NCBI GenBank assembly: GCA_023412515.1
Contig: JAEYNO010000365.1
Span: 1 to 11,259, forward strand
From: Actinomycetes bacterium
GTDB taxonomy: Bacteria > Actinomycetota > Actinomycetes > Actinomycetales > Cellulomonadaceae
Direction of reading: 5' to 3'
DNA: 11,259 nucleotides
Part shown: positions 7,101 to 11,259 of the stretch, piece after piece
How the letters are laid out: each line of letters begins with the position of its first letter
How positions within the stretch are numbered: the first letter of the stretch is position 1
Notes under the pieces: generated by a model
Seen by the model: only the letters and a program-made list of their open reading frames with translations
What the model was told of the DNA's origin: nothing
The model's database searches: none
Made by a program: the position numbers and the translations under genes

Positions 7101-7934
7101 GCGCGAGTGCGCGAGGAACGTGGTCGGTGCCTTGAGCTCCTCGGCCTCGATCTCGGGGTAGGAGCGCAGCACCTGGACGAACGTGGGGAGGAAGGACTCG
7201 CGCACGTACACGTTGACCTGGTGCCGCGAGTACCGCTTGTGGACCTCGACGTGCTCGCCGTGCCGCTGGGTGAGGAGGTCGGTCACGCGGCGCAGCGGCT
7301 CGGTGCCGGACCGCAGCGCGACCACGTGGAACGGCTCGCCGACCGGCGGCGACTCCGCCGAGTGCCGGGGCAGGTACCGCTCGATGCTCGCGCCGAAGGT
7401 GCCGCCGGCGCGCTGGTTCGACGCCGCGAGCAGCAGCGGGGTGAACACGCGGGCGATCTGGGCGCCGTCCCCGACCGAGAGGGCCCCGGCGGCGACCGCC
7501 GAGGCGAGCATGCCGAAGCTCTCGCCCGTGTAGGCGGCGAACCGCAGGTGCCCGGAGCGCTGCGCGCGGGCGGCGAGGTCGGCGTGGATGGCGAGGTTGT
7601 GCACGAGGAACGCGGCGGCGATGAACCCCTGCCGCTCGACCCGGTCCTCGGGGAGGTTCGCCCGGGTGAGCGCGAGCCCGTCCGGGCCGGCGGCGACCTG
7701 GAGCGCGTCCGCGGCCTCCTGGTAGACCTCCCGGACGACCGGGAGGTCGGACCCGATGGTCGCGACGCCCACCTCGCGGTAGGCGTCGCGGCTGCCGAGG
7801 CCCGGGAAGAACGCCACCGCCGCGAAGCTGTCCCCGGTGGGGGACGTGCTCCGCGGCGGTGCGGCGTGGTGCTGGACGGCTGGACCCGGCGGCTGCCGGC
7901 CCACGGTGTCGTCGGTCGCTACGTCTGTCGTCAC
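4140..7934 (-). CDS. Large fusion protein: FabD-like acyltransferase domain plus APH/choline-kinase-like domain
   Basis: A 1264-residue, probably cytosolic protein. After a disordered tail (1-37), residues 38-365 resemble malonyl-CoA:ACP acyltransferases: FFPGLGSR (42-49, for FPGQGSQ), nucleophile GESFG (Ser139), NQRAGGTFGAS, FLAHSRRM (His276) and LVLEVGRGGRSL (348-359). The arginine that binds the malonyl carboxylate in FabD seems absent. Residues about 400-795 are unassigned, with a striking FFEYNHVFIEANDPFGWLLG (605-624). Residues about 796-1235 look like a phosphotransferase of the aminoglycoside/choline-kinase fold: Gly-rich GFGEGGSES (796-804), basic RVRKVL (818-823), YEMTYVPG (893-900), catalytic loop GDTNTEN (Asp1016, Asn1021), metal-binding FLDPR (Asp1064) and DDPMYDNKPWHNSVGHYDEM (1079-1098). 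The last motif recalls capsule-type kinases with a DPxYDxAKLxHS pattern. The GTG start follows AGGGGGG by six bases. Substrates are unknown; no ketosynthase or carrier protein is nearby. The domain calls come from motifs read by eye. Confidence 0.8.
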   Translation of the reverse strand: MTTDVATDDTVGRQPPGPAVQHHAAPPRSTSPTGDSFAAVAFFPGLGSRDAYREVGVATIGSDLPVVREVYQEAADALQVAAGPDGLALTRANLPEDRVERQGFIAAAFLVHNLAIHADLAARAQRSGHLRFAAYTGESFGMLASAVAAGALSVGDGAQIARVFTPLLLAASNQRAGGTFGASIERYLPRHSAESPPVGEPFHVVALRSGTEPLRRVTDLLTQRHGEHVEVHKRYSRHQVNVYVRESFLPTFVQVLRSYPEIEAEELKAPTTFLAHSRRMIGAREALARYLDDRRVTFTAPHAPLLSNSGHGFLITADHVRQAILAMTDEVMDSQRTVELIDELHPDLVLEVGRGGRSLQLLRDNTAQPDALSVADAGEAARLVAGADLVNELTRRTRSLAARTDATLTDADLATLREVTSLAGREPAFDGYLRRRVCEMGFDAARHPERDTSPALRRFRETLQHTLAHHVHVRTGDLVVGARMRKRLTGPDAGRACTELQVLDAGGSVRVEEVEPAADTEALVVHFEQLRRTAVRHVVPVVRDLVASQPVAQRVHDAVVGGRREDVRDDARQALDVVLARADAVDVLVHQLSMLALVRQHRPGFFEYNHVFIEANDPFGWLLGLVAARAVPPADVVDLATQLVLGRGHDRRTEQLVVALCDRVVDAQVPMLSLHGRPLVARRDLAAETAAVFTRRKTRERRRPVRLDASCTVLALGHSSRATQLDAGPHGLRTLVVRSPEETWRHGLNPGLDEAEARVLLTASPERRAITDYAQRRNLLHSTVSAYVQPDETVAGFGEGGSESMTIFFRRTGDPRLRVRKVLSEALTTARWDPDGEGPMLPPFTKAKRQAEYLGALPPGLRDHFPQVDHLTERTLRAVGHGARDEALREVIYEMTYVPGVEVGQFVRDHAPSHRVVARLYEVILRFLHAHVHTQRRGAGPGGTLDEQYLRKIEDRLLLSRATAPRTFDARLLDSDTLTVNGVRYRNVRPLLAAFRGDPALQRVLEPPTHALVVGDTNTENIKMDDLGPLLHADALVRARGDEAEIARALRAVTARSIGLRFLDPRAIGYRSAGADTRDDPMYDNKPWHNSVGHYDEMHNELFDLEVRSGADGTARVDVTFHRDNPYAVSYGVRDVTERGLPVDPAHPRGVEDHFARVMRAVYDLDSPGSAHLRDDPHWLLRFVFTMGTHFTAMPPFHFTSEVEGTLVDTPEVQRRPVAIYCEGVKWLNWALQMWEGTRTSFLGLPVDPASTRAGAAAGAGAVR

Positions 7935-8079
7935 GTCTTTCCCCCCTGAGCTGTGCCGGACGGTGCTGCGGTCCCGCGGTGCGTGCGAGCGCGACCGCGC
8001 GCGGCGGGTCGCCCCGCCGCGCGGGAGGTGTGTGGTCGTGCGCGAGGTGGTGCTCGGTGCGCGCTCGGAGCGCGGGCGC
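7935..8079 (-). other. MFS-to-fusion gene gap with strong hairpin (7998-8023)
   Basis: This 145-bp gap holds a perfect 11-bp stem (7998-8008 with 8013-8023) and a four-base loop TCGC, plus the alternating arms GCGCTC/GAGCGC/GCGCTC (8061-8081) at the MFS stop. There is not a single TA dinucleotide in the gap, so no TANNNT -10 box can exist here. The fusion gene therefore probably depends on transcription from the MFS side, with the hairpin acting as an attenuator, partial terminator or RNA stabiliser. The ribosome-binding site AGGGGGG is at 7941-7947. Confidence 0.5.
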
Positions 8080-9327
8080 TCAGGTGGTGGGCTGGGCGAC
8101 GGGGGCGGCGTCGTGAGCGGCCGTGGTGCGTCCGGTCCGCGTCGCCGCACCGCGCCGGGCGGCGCGCGACGTCGGCACGAGCACGGCGAGCGCGGCCAGT
8201 GCGAGCGCCGCGCCGACCCACAGCGGTGACACGAAGCCGAGGCCCGCGGCGATCGCGACGCCGCCGAGCCACGCCCCGGCGGCGTTGCCGACGTTGAGCG
8301 CCGCGATGTTGGTGCCGGACGCGACGGTGGGTGCGTCGCCCGCGAACTGCATGATGCGCAGCTGGAGCCCGGGCGCGGTGGCGAAGCCGACGGCGCCGAG
8401 CAGGAACATCGCGACGACGGTGAGCCACGTGACGGACGCGACGGCCGCGAACCCGACGAGCACGAGCGCGAGGCCTGCGATGGTCGCGACGAGCGAGCCG
8501 TCGAGGTCGCGGTCGGCCCAGCGCCCGCCGGCGAGGTTGCCGAGGAACGTGCCGACGCCGAAGAGGAGCAGGAGCCACGGGACGGCGCCCGTGCCGACGC
8601 CGCTGACCTCGGTGAGCGTGAAGGCGATGTAGGTGTAGGCGCCGACCAGCCCGCCGAAGGTGAGGACGCTGACGAGGGCCGACAGCAGCACCTGGGGGCG
8701 TCGCAGCACGCCGAGCTCGGAGCGCAGCCCGGCGGACGGTGCCGCGGGCGTGCGGCGCACGAGCAGCTGGATGCCGGCGAGCGTCACGACGCCGATGCCG
8801 GTGATCGCCCAGAAGGTGGCTCGCCACCCGAGCTGCTGGCCCACGAAGGTGCCGAACGGGACGCCGACGACGTTGGCGACGGTCAGGCCCGCGAACATCA
8901 GCGAGATGGCGGCCGCCTTGCGGTTCTCGGCCACCATGTCGGAGGCGACGACGGCCCCGACGCCGAAGAACGCGCCGTGGCAGAGCGCGGCGACCACGCG
9001 TCCGGTGAGCATGACGCCGTACGTCGGCGCGAGCGCCGAGATGAGGTTGCCGGCGATGAACAGCACGACGAGCCCGAGCAGCACGCGCTTGCGCTCGACG
9101 CGGGCGAGCGCCGCGGTGAGGGCGATCGCCCCGACGGCGACGCTGAGGGCGTACCCCGAGACGAGGTAGCCCGCGACGCTCTCCGTGACGGCGTAGTCGG
9201 CGGCGATCTCGGGCAGCAGCCCGACGATGCCGAACTCGGTGAGGCCGATCCCGAACCCTCCGAGGGCCAGCGCGACGAGCCCCGGGGGGAGTGCGGAGTT
9301 CTTGGCGTCCTGCTCCTGTGCGGCCAT
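8080..9327 (-). CDS. MFS efflux transporter, DHA1 (drug:proton antiporter) type
   Basis: A 415-residue inner-membrane protein with about twelve hydrophobic helices, the normal length for this family. TM1 carries GFGIGLTEFGIVGLLPEIA (24-42), the signature of AraJ/PbuE/chloramphenicol-efflux relatives. The TM2-TM3 loop has a basic LARVERKRVLLG (74-85), a degenerate motif A. TM4 shows GRVVAALCHGAFFGVGA (109-125). TM5 has a motif C-like GLTVANVVGVPFGTFVG (147-163), typical of antiporters. The C-terminal tail (about 385-415) is polar and Arg/Thr-rich. It should export a small molecule using the proton gradient. Start: ATG behind GGGAGAGGA, with a promoter 37 bp upstream. Its place ahead of the fusion gene suggests that it exports the product or a toxic intermediate, but the substrate is inference only. 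The class is certain; the cargo is not. Confidence 0.92.
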   Translation of the reverse strand: MAAQEQDAKNSALPPGLVALALGGFGIGLTEFGIVGLLPEIAADYAVTESVAGYLVSGYALSVAVGAIALTAALARVERKRVLLGLVVLFIAGNLISALAPTYGVMLTGRVVAALCHGAFFGVGAVVASDMVAENRKAAAISLMFAGLTVANVVGVPFGTFVGQQLGWRATFWAITGIGVVTLAGIQLLVRRTPAAPSAGLRSELGVLRRPQVLLSALVSVLTFGGLVGAYTYIAFTLTEVSGVGTGAVPWLLLLFGVGTFLGNLAGGRWADRDLDGSLVATIAGLALVLVGFAAVASVTWLTVVAMFLLGAVGFATAPGLQLRIMQFAGDAPTVASGTNIAALNVGNAAGAWLGGVAIAAGLGFVSPLWVGAALALAALAVLVPTSRAARRGAATRTGRTTAAHDAAPVAQPTT

Positions 9328-9348
9328 GGCGAGGTCCTCTCCCGGGCG

Positions 9349-9375
9349 ATATCGACGATTCGGAGATTATCGATG
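9349..9375. repeat. Operator-like motif copy A over the MFS -10 box
   Basis: ATATCG, then 14 bases, then ATCGATG. The copy covers the -10 box of the MFS promoter (9364-9369). A second copy with the same 14-base spacing lies at 9513-9539; both also contain GATTC in the spacer. Confidence 0.55.
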
Positions 9376-9392
9376 AGAAGGCCTTCGGTCAA
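9364..9392 (-). promoter_or_regulatory. Promoter of the MFS-led gene unit
   Basis: On the minus strand the -35 is TTGACC (9392-9387) and the -10 is TAATCT (9369-9364), with a 17-base spacer. GATAAT overlaps the -10 one register upstream. This is the best promoter in the window. Leader length to the ATG would be about 30 bases and includes GGGAGAGGA as ribosome-binding site. Confidence 0.7.
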
Positions 9393-9682
9393 CGGTCCTC
9401 GTGAACCGTGACGTCCCGCTGTGACCCGGGTGTCGCGCTCGCGTCGGGCCGGATGCCGGCCGCCCACGGGGTCGCCCCCTGCGCCGCGGGCCGTGCGTCC
9501 GCATCCGCAGTCATATCGCTAGTGTGCGATTCATCGATGCGTTCGTCCAGGGGTGGGGGCATCTCGTCGACGCACGCCCCCACCCCGGACCGAGGTCCCT
9601 CGTGCGCGGCGCGGCCGCACTCCTACCCTGCGAGGACGGCCCCGCGTCGCCGGGGCAGGGCGTCATCGGCGAGGAGGCCGAC
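9393..9682. other. Intergenic regulatory region, no convincing gene
   Basis: The stretch between the divergent MFS gene and the Cys-rich gene holds motif copy B (9513-9539), a possible plus-strand -10 TAGTGT (9520-9525) inside it, and a second possible -10 TACCCT (9624-9629). A small stem follows (GCCCCG 9639-9644 with CGGGGC 9651-9656). A minus-strand frame of 41 codons (ATG at 9514, stop at 9389) exists but runs over the MFS -35 and has no family features, so I do not call it a gene. Confidence 0.5.
9513..9539. repeat. Operator-like motif copy B over a plus-strand -10-like box
   Basis: ATATCG, 14 bases, ATCGATG, identical in both halves and in spacing to copy A at 9349-9375. It covers TAGTGT (9520-9525). 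The right half is part of the eight-base palindrome CATCGATG (9532-9539). Confidence 0.55.
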
Positions 9683-9880
9683 ATGCGTGTCCGTCCGTAC
9701 CACTCCGCCCGCAGCACCGCCGCGCACCTCTACCACGAGGACGACGAGTGCCCGGCCGGCCGGCAGCTCGCCTGGTTCGACAAGGTCGACGGCACCGAGG
9801 GCTGCGAGCCGTGCCCCGTGTGCGCGTCCGCAGCGACGCCGTGCCCCGAGCACGCCGCCGCGGTCGTGCCCGCCCGCTGA
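9683..9880 (+). CDS. Small Cys-rich protein (65 residues), possible zinc-binding
   Basis: Short hypothetical protein. It carries HLYHEDDECPAGRQLAWF (15-32) followed by GTEGCEPCPVC, so the cysteines stand at 23, 41, 44, 47 and 54. The Cys41-x2-Cys44-x2-Cys47 spacing, with Cys23 and His15/His18, could bind one zinc ion. Similar tiny proteins with H-x-D-x-x-C-P-A-G-R and a later C-x-x-C are common and uncharacterised in actinobacteria. The ATG is favoured because GAGGAGG stands five bases before it. A GTG 159 bases upstream in the same frame would give 118 residues, but the added part has the composition of non-coding DNA. No partner gene is evident; the LiaF-like gene follows 51 bp later in the same direction. 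No function can be assigned. Confidence 0.65.
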   Translation: MRVRPYHSARSTAAHLYHEDDECPAGRQLAWFDKVDGTEGCEPCPVCASAATPCPEHAAAVVPAR

Positions 9881-9918
9881 CGGGCTGGACGTCCCGGTCG
9901 CGACGGCCCGACGGTCGC

Positions 9919-9924
9919 TAGGTT
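9919..9924 (+). promoter_or_regulatory. -10 box of a probably leaderless LiaF-like gene
   Basis: TAGGTT ends seven bases before the ATG at 9932, so the transcript would begin at the start codon. No Shine-Dalgarno sequence is present. The -35 region shows no clear match. Confidence 0.55.
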
Positions 9925-9931
9925 GACCCGC

Positions 9932-10642
9932 ATGGACGGTCGTCGCTCGCTCGGTCAGGTGCTCGTCGGCGTGCTCGTCGTGCTCGCCGGGGTGGTGCTG
10001 CTGCTCGAGCGCACCGGCGTCGTCGACATCGACCTCGCGACCGTCGCGAGCACGCTGTGGCCGCTGCTCGTCGTGCTGGTCGGGGTGACGTCGCTCCTGC
10101 TCGTGCCCCGTGCGTGGTTCGGGCCCGTGGTCGTCACCGCCGCCGGCGTCGTGCTGCTGCTGGACCGCCTGCGCGTGCTCGACGTGAGCCTGTGGGAGTA
10201 CCTCTGGCCCGTCGCCGTGATCCTCATCGGCCTGGGCATCGTGCTCGGCGCCGCGGCGCGCACCGAGCAGGAGGGTCGCCTGACGGCCATCGCGTTCTGG
10301 TGGGGCGCCGAGCGGCGCACCCGCACGCAGCGGTTCCGGTGGGCCAGCCTCACGGCGATCATGGGCGGCGTCGAGCTCGACCTGCGCGAGGCCGACATCG
10401 AGGGCACCGCGCGCATCGACGTGTTCACGTTCTGGGGCGGCGTCGACATCAAGGTGCCCCGCACGTGGGAGGTGCGCACGTCCGGGCTGCCGCTGCTCGG
10501 CGGCTGGGAGGACAAGACCGAGCCGCCGCTGGGCGGCGGGCCCGTGCTCGACGTGCGCCTCGTGACCATCATGGGCGGCGCCGAGATCCGGCACGGCAAG
10601 AAGTCCGTGCGCCCCGACGTCCAGGACGCGCCCGTCGCCTGA
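9932..10642 (+). CDS. LiaF-like membrane protein with cell-wall-active antibiotic response domain
   Basis: A 236-residue membrane protein. The N-terminal half has four hydrophobic stretches in a repeated LiaI/LiaF-type pattern (about 8-25, 42-58, 64-77 and 90-107), with WPLLVVLVG and WPVAVILIGLGIVLG as the repeat units. A cytosolic C-terminal beta-rich domain follows, with three related strand repeats: LTAIMGGVELDL (120-131), FTFWGGVDIKVP (145-156) and VTIMGGAEIRH (211-221). This is the layout of LiaF-like proteins, which in Firmicutes hold back an envelope-stress two-component system. In actinobacteria the role is less clear, and no sensor kinase or response regulator is next to it here. The ATG at 9932 is preferred to a TTG nine bases earlier because of the TAGGTT box. 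Its stop is 24 bp from the end of a convergent gene. Confidence 0.85.
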   Translation: MDGRRSLGQVLVGVLVVLAGVVLLLERTGVVDIDLATVASTLWPLLVVLVGVTSLLLVPRAWFGPVVVTAAGVVLLLDRLRVLDVSLWEYLWPVAVILIGLGIVLGAAARTEQEGRLTAIAFWWGAERRTRTQRFRWASLTAIMGGVELDLREADIEGTARIDVFTFWGGVDIKVPRTWEVRTSGLPLLGGWEDKTEPPLGGGPVLDVRLVTIMGGAEIRHGKKSVRPDVQDAPVA

Positions 10643-10645
10643 GCC

Positions 10646-10659
10646 GCCGTCGGGACGGC
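10646..10659. terminator. Short hairpin between convergent genes
   Basis: GCCGT pairs with ACGGC around a CGGG tetraloop in the 24-bp gap between two convergent stop codons. It could stop transcription from both sides, but the stem is short and there is no T-run. Confidence 0.35.
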
Positions 10660-10666
10660 CCGTGCG

Positions 10667-11005
10667 TCAGCCGCCGACGTGCGTCAGCGCCTCCGCGATC
10701 CGGTCGTGCCACACGCCCGGGTCGTCCGACGCGATCGCGACCCACGCGCGCATGGGCGGCCGCCCCTCGGGGAAGGGCAGACCCTCGCCGGCGGCGACGA
10801 GCGTCGCGACCCGCGCGGGCGGCAGCGTGACCACGAGGTGCTCGCCCGGCGTCATCGCGACGATCCGGCGCCCCACCCGCAGGGCCGCGGTGCCGAAGTG
10901 CCGGGCGCCGTCCCCGGGCAGCACGACGCCGGGCCGCCCGGCGAACGCGGCGGCTACTGCGTGCAGGCGTGCCTCCGCGGCCTCCTGGGGCGTGGCGCCG
11001 GTCAC
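10667..11005 (-). CDS. TfoX/MmcQ-YjbR-like small protein
   Basis: A 112-residue cytosolic protein. The core reads FGTAALRVGRRIVAM (37-51), then EHLVVTLPPARVATLVAAGEG and RPPMRAWVAIASDDPGVW. This is the pattern of the TfoX N-terminal and MmcQ/YjbR domains (Phe-Gly-x-x-x-Leu-x-Val-x-x-Lys/Arg-Ile, a Leu-Pro strand, and a late Met-x-x-Trp-Val). These domains are often annotated as DNA-binding, but the biochemical role of the short stand-alone forms is poorly known. The GTG at 11005 is chosen over longer in-frame readings, whose extra residues are an Arg/Gly-rich out-of-frame pattern, and because TACGCT stands six bases upstream. It lies 32 bp behind the unrecognised minus-strand gene at the window end and may be co-transcribed with it or read from its own start. 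Confidence 0.7.
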   Translation of the reverse strand: MTGATPQEAAEARLHAVAAAFAGRPGVVLPGDGARHFGTAALRVGRRIVAMTPGEHLVVTLPPARVATLVAAGEGLPFPEGRPPMRAWVAIASDDPGVWHDRIAEALTHVGG

Positions 11006-11011
11006 ACCGCG

Positions 11012-11017
11012 AGCGTA
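11012..11017 (-). promoter_or_regulatory. -10 box of a probably leaderless TfoX/YjbR-like gene
   Basis: On the minus strand TACGCT ends six bases before the GTG at 11005, the same layout as at 498 and 9919. No ribosome-binding site is visible. Confidence 0.45.
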
Positions 11018-11037
11018 GCCGCGCGGATCGGCCGGTC

Positions 11038-11259
11038 CTAGAGGACGGGCGCGGCCTGGCCGACGACCTCGGGGCCGCCGACCTCGCGTGCGCCCAGCTC
11101 GTCCTGCGCGAACGCGTGCGCGACCCGGATGCCCGGCCGGCCGGCGGCCGACGCGTCGACCACGACCCGCGGGAACGGGCGCGTGTCGTCCGCGGGGGTC
11201 GTCCACGCGATCGCGGCCGCCGACCAGCCGCCGCGCCGTGCCGCCTCGCGGGCCTGCGC
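11038..11259 (-). CDS. C-terminal end of an unrecognised protein (runs off the window)
   Basis: An open minus-strand frame enters from the right edge and ends with TAG at 11040-11038, giving 73 visible residues. All codons but two (both GCA) end in G or C, as in real genes of this genome, so it is very probably coding. Visible pieces are GGWSAAAIAWTTPADD, FPRVVVDASAAGRPGIRVAH and a final EVVGQAAPVL. I do not recognise the family. The end is acidic to neutral with no membrane span, and no motif can be assigned. The start and most of the gene lie outside the window. Confidence 0.6.
   Translation of the reverse strand, partial: AQAREAARRGGWSAAAIAWTTPADDTRPFPRVVVDASAAGRPGIRVAHAFAQDELGAREVGGPEVVGQAAPVL

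Noticed and set aside
5745..7949. Long plus-strand open frame (734 codons) opposite the fusion gene
   Set aside because: It is an Arg/Val/Gly/His-rich mirror of a GC-rich coding strand. The minus-strand product has acyltransferase and kinase motifs and a good ribosome-binding site; this one has none.
4140..9327. Classic polyketide or fatty-acid synthase cluster
   Set aside because: Only an acyltransferase domain is present. There is no ketosynthase Cys motif, no ketoreductase and no carrier-protein DSL serine motif in the window.
9389..9514. Minus-strand frame of 41 codons upstream of the MFS gene
   Set aside because: It overlaps the MFS -35 element, has no ribosome-binding site, no clear -10 and no recognisable protein features. 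A leader peptide cannot be fully excluded.
9524..9682. Extension of the Cys-rich protein to a GTG at 9524
   Set aside because: The added residues look non-coding, while GAGGAGG stands at an ideal distance before the ATG at 9683. The TAGTGT box right at this GTG does not fit a leaderless start because it overlaps it.
1..11259. CRISPR array, insertion sequence or rRNA
   Set aside because: No regularly spaced repeats, no transposase frames with terminal inverted repeats and no rRNA sequence were seen on either strand.

Overview
The window is very GC-rich DNA. Codons end almost always in G or C, start codons are often GTG, and several genes start directly behind a TANNNT -10 box. This points to an actinobacterium. 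A Cellulomonas-like member of the Micrococcales is my best guess, but it rests on style and gene order, not on a marker gene.

Left part, 1-2226, plus strand: the C-terminal end of holB (DNA polymerase III delta'), a secreted alpha/beta-hydrolase lipoprotein of the tripeptidyl-aminopeptidase (TAP) type, and tRNA-Thr(CGU) with its own promoter and a strong two-part terminator. This looks like conserved core chromosome.

Middle part, 9392 down to 2240, minus strand: four genes in one direction. In transcription order they are an MFS exporter, a 1264-residue multidomain protein, a 493-residue helical protein of unknown function, and a small ArsR-type regulator that ends in a hairpin. The large protein carries an N-terminal FabD-like acyltransferase domain (Ser139 and His276 present) and a C-terminal kinase-fold domain of the aminoglycoside/choline-kinase type (Asp1016, Asn1021, Asp1064), joined by about 400 residues I cannot assign. 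Its stop codon overlaps the GTG of the 493-residue gene. No ketosynthase or carrier protein is in the window. I infer a small, possibly undescribed acyl/phosphoryl-transfer pathway or self-resistance module with an exporter and a local repressor. The MFS gene has a good -35/-10 promoter, and its -10 lies inside a two-part motif (ATATCG-N14-ATCGATG) that recurs with identical spacing 164 bp away, over a possible plus-strand -10. These may be operators.

Right part, 9393-11259: an intergenic regulatory region, a 65-residue Cys-rich protein, a LiaF-like membrane protein, a convergent TfoX/MmcQ-YjbR-like small protein, and the C-terminal end of an unrecognised minus-strand gene that runs off the window. 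These look like ordinary accessory or housekeeping genes.
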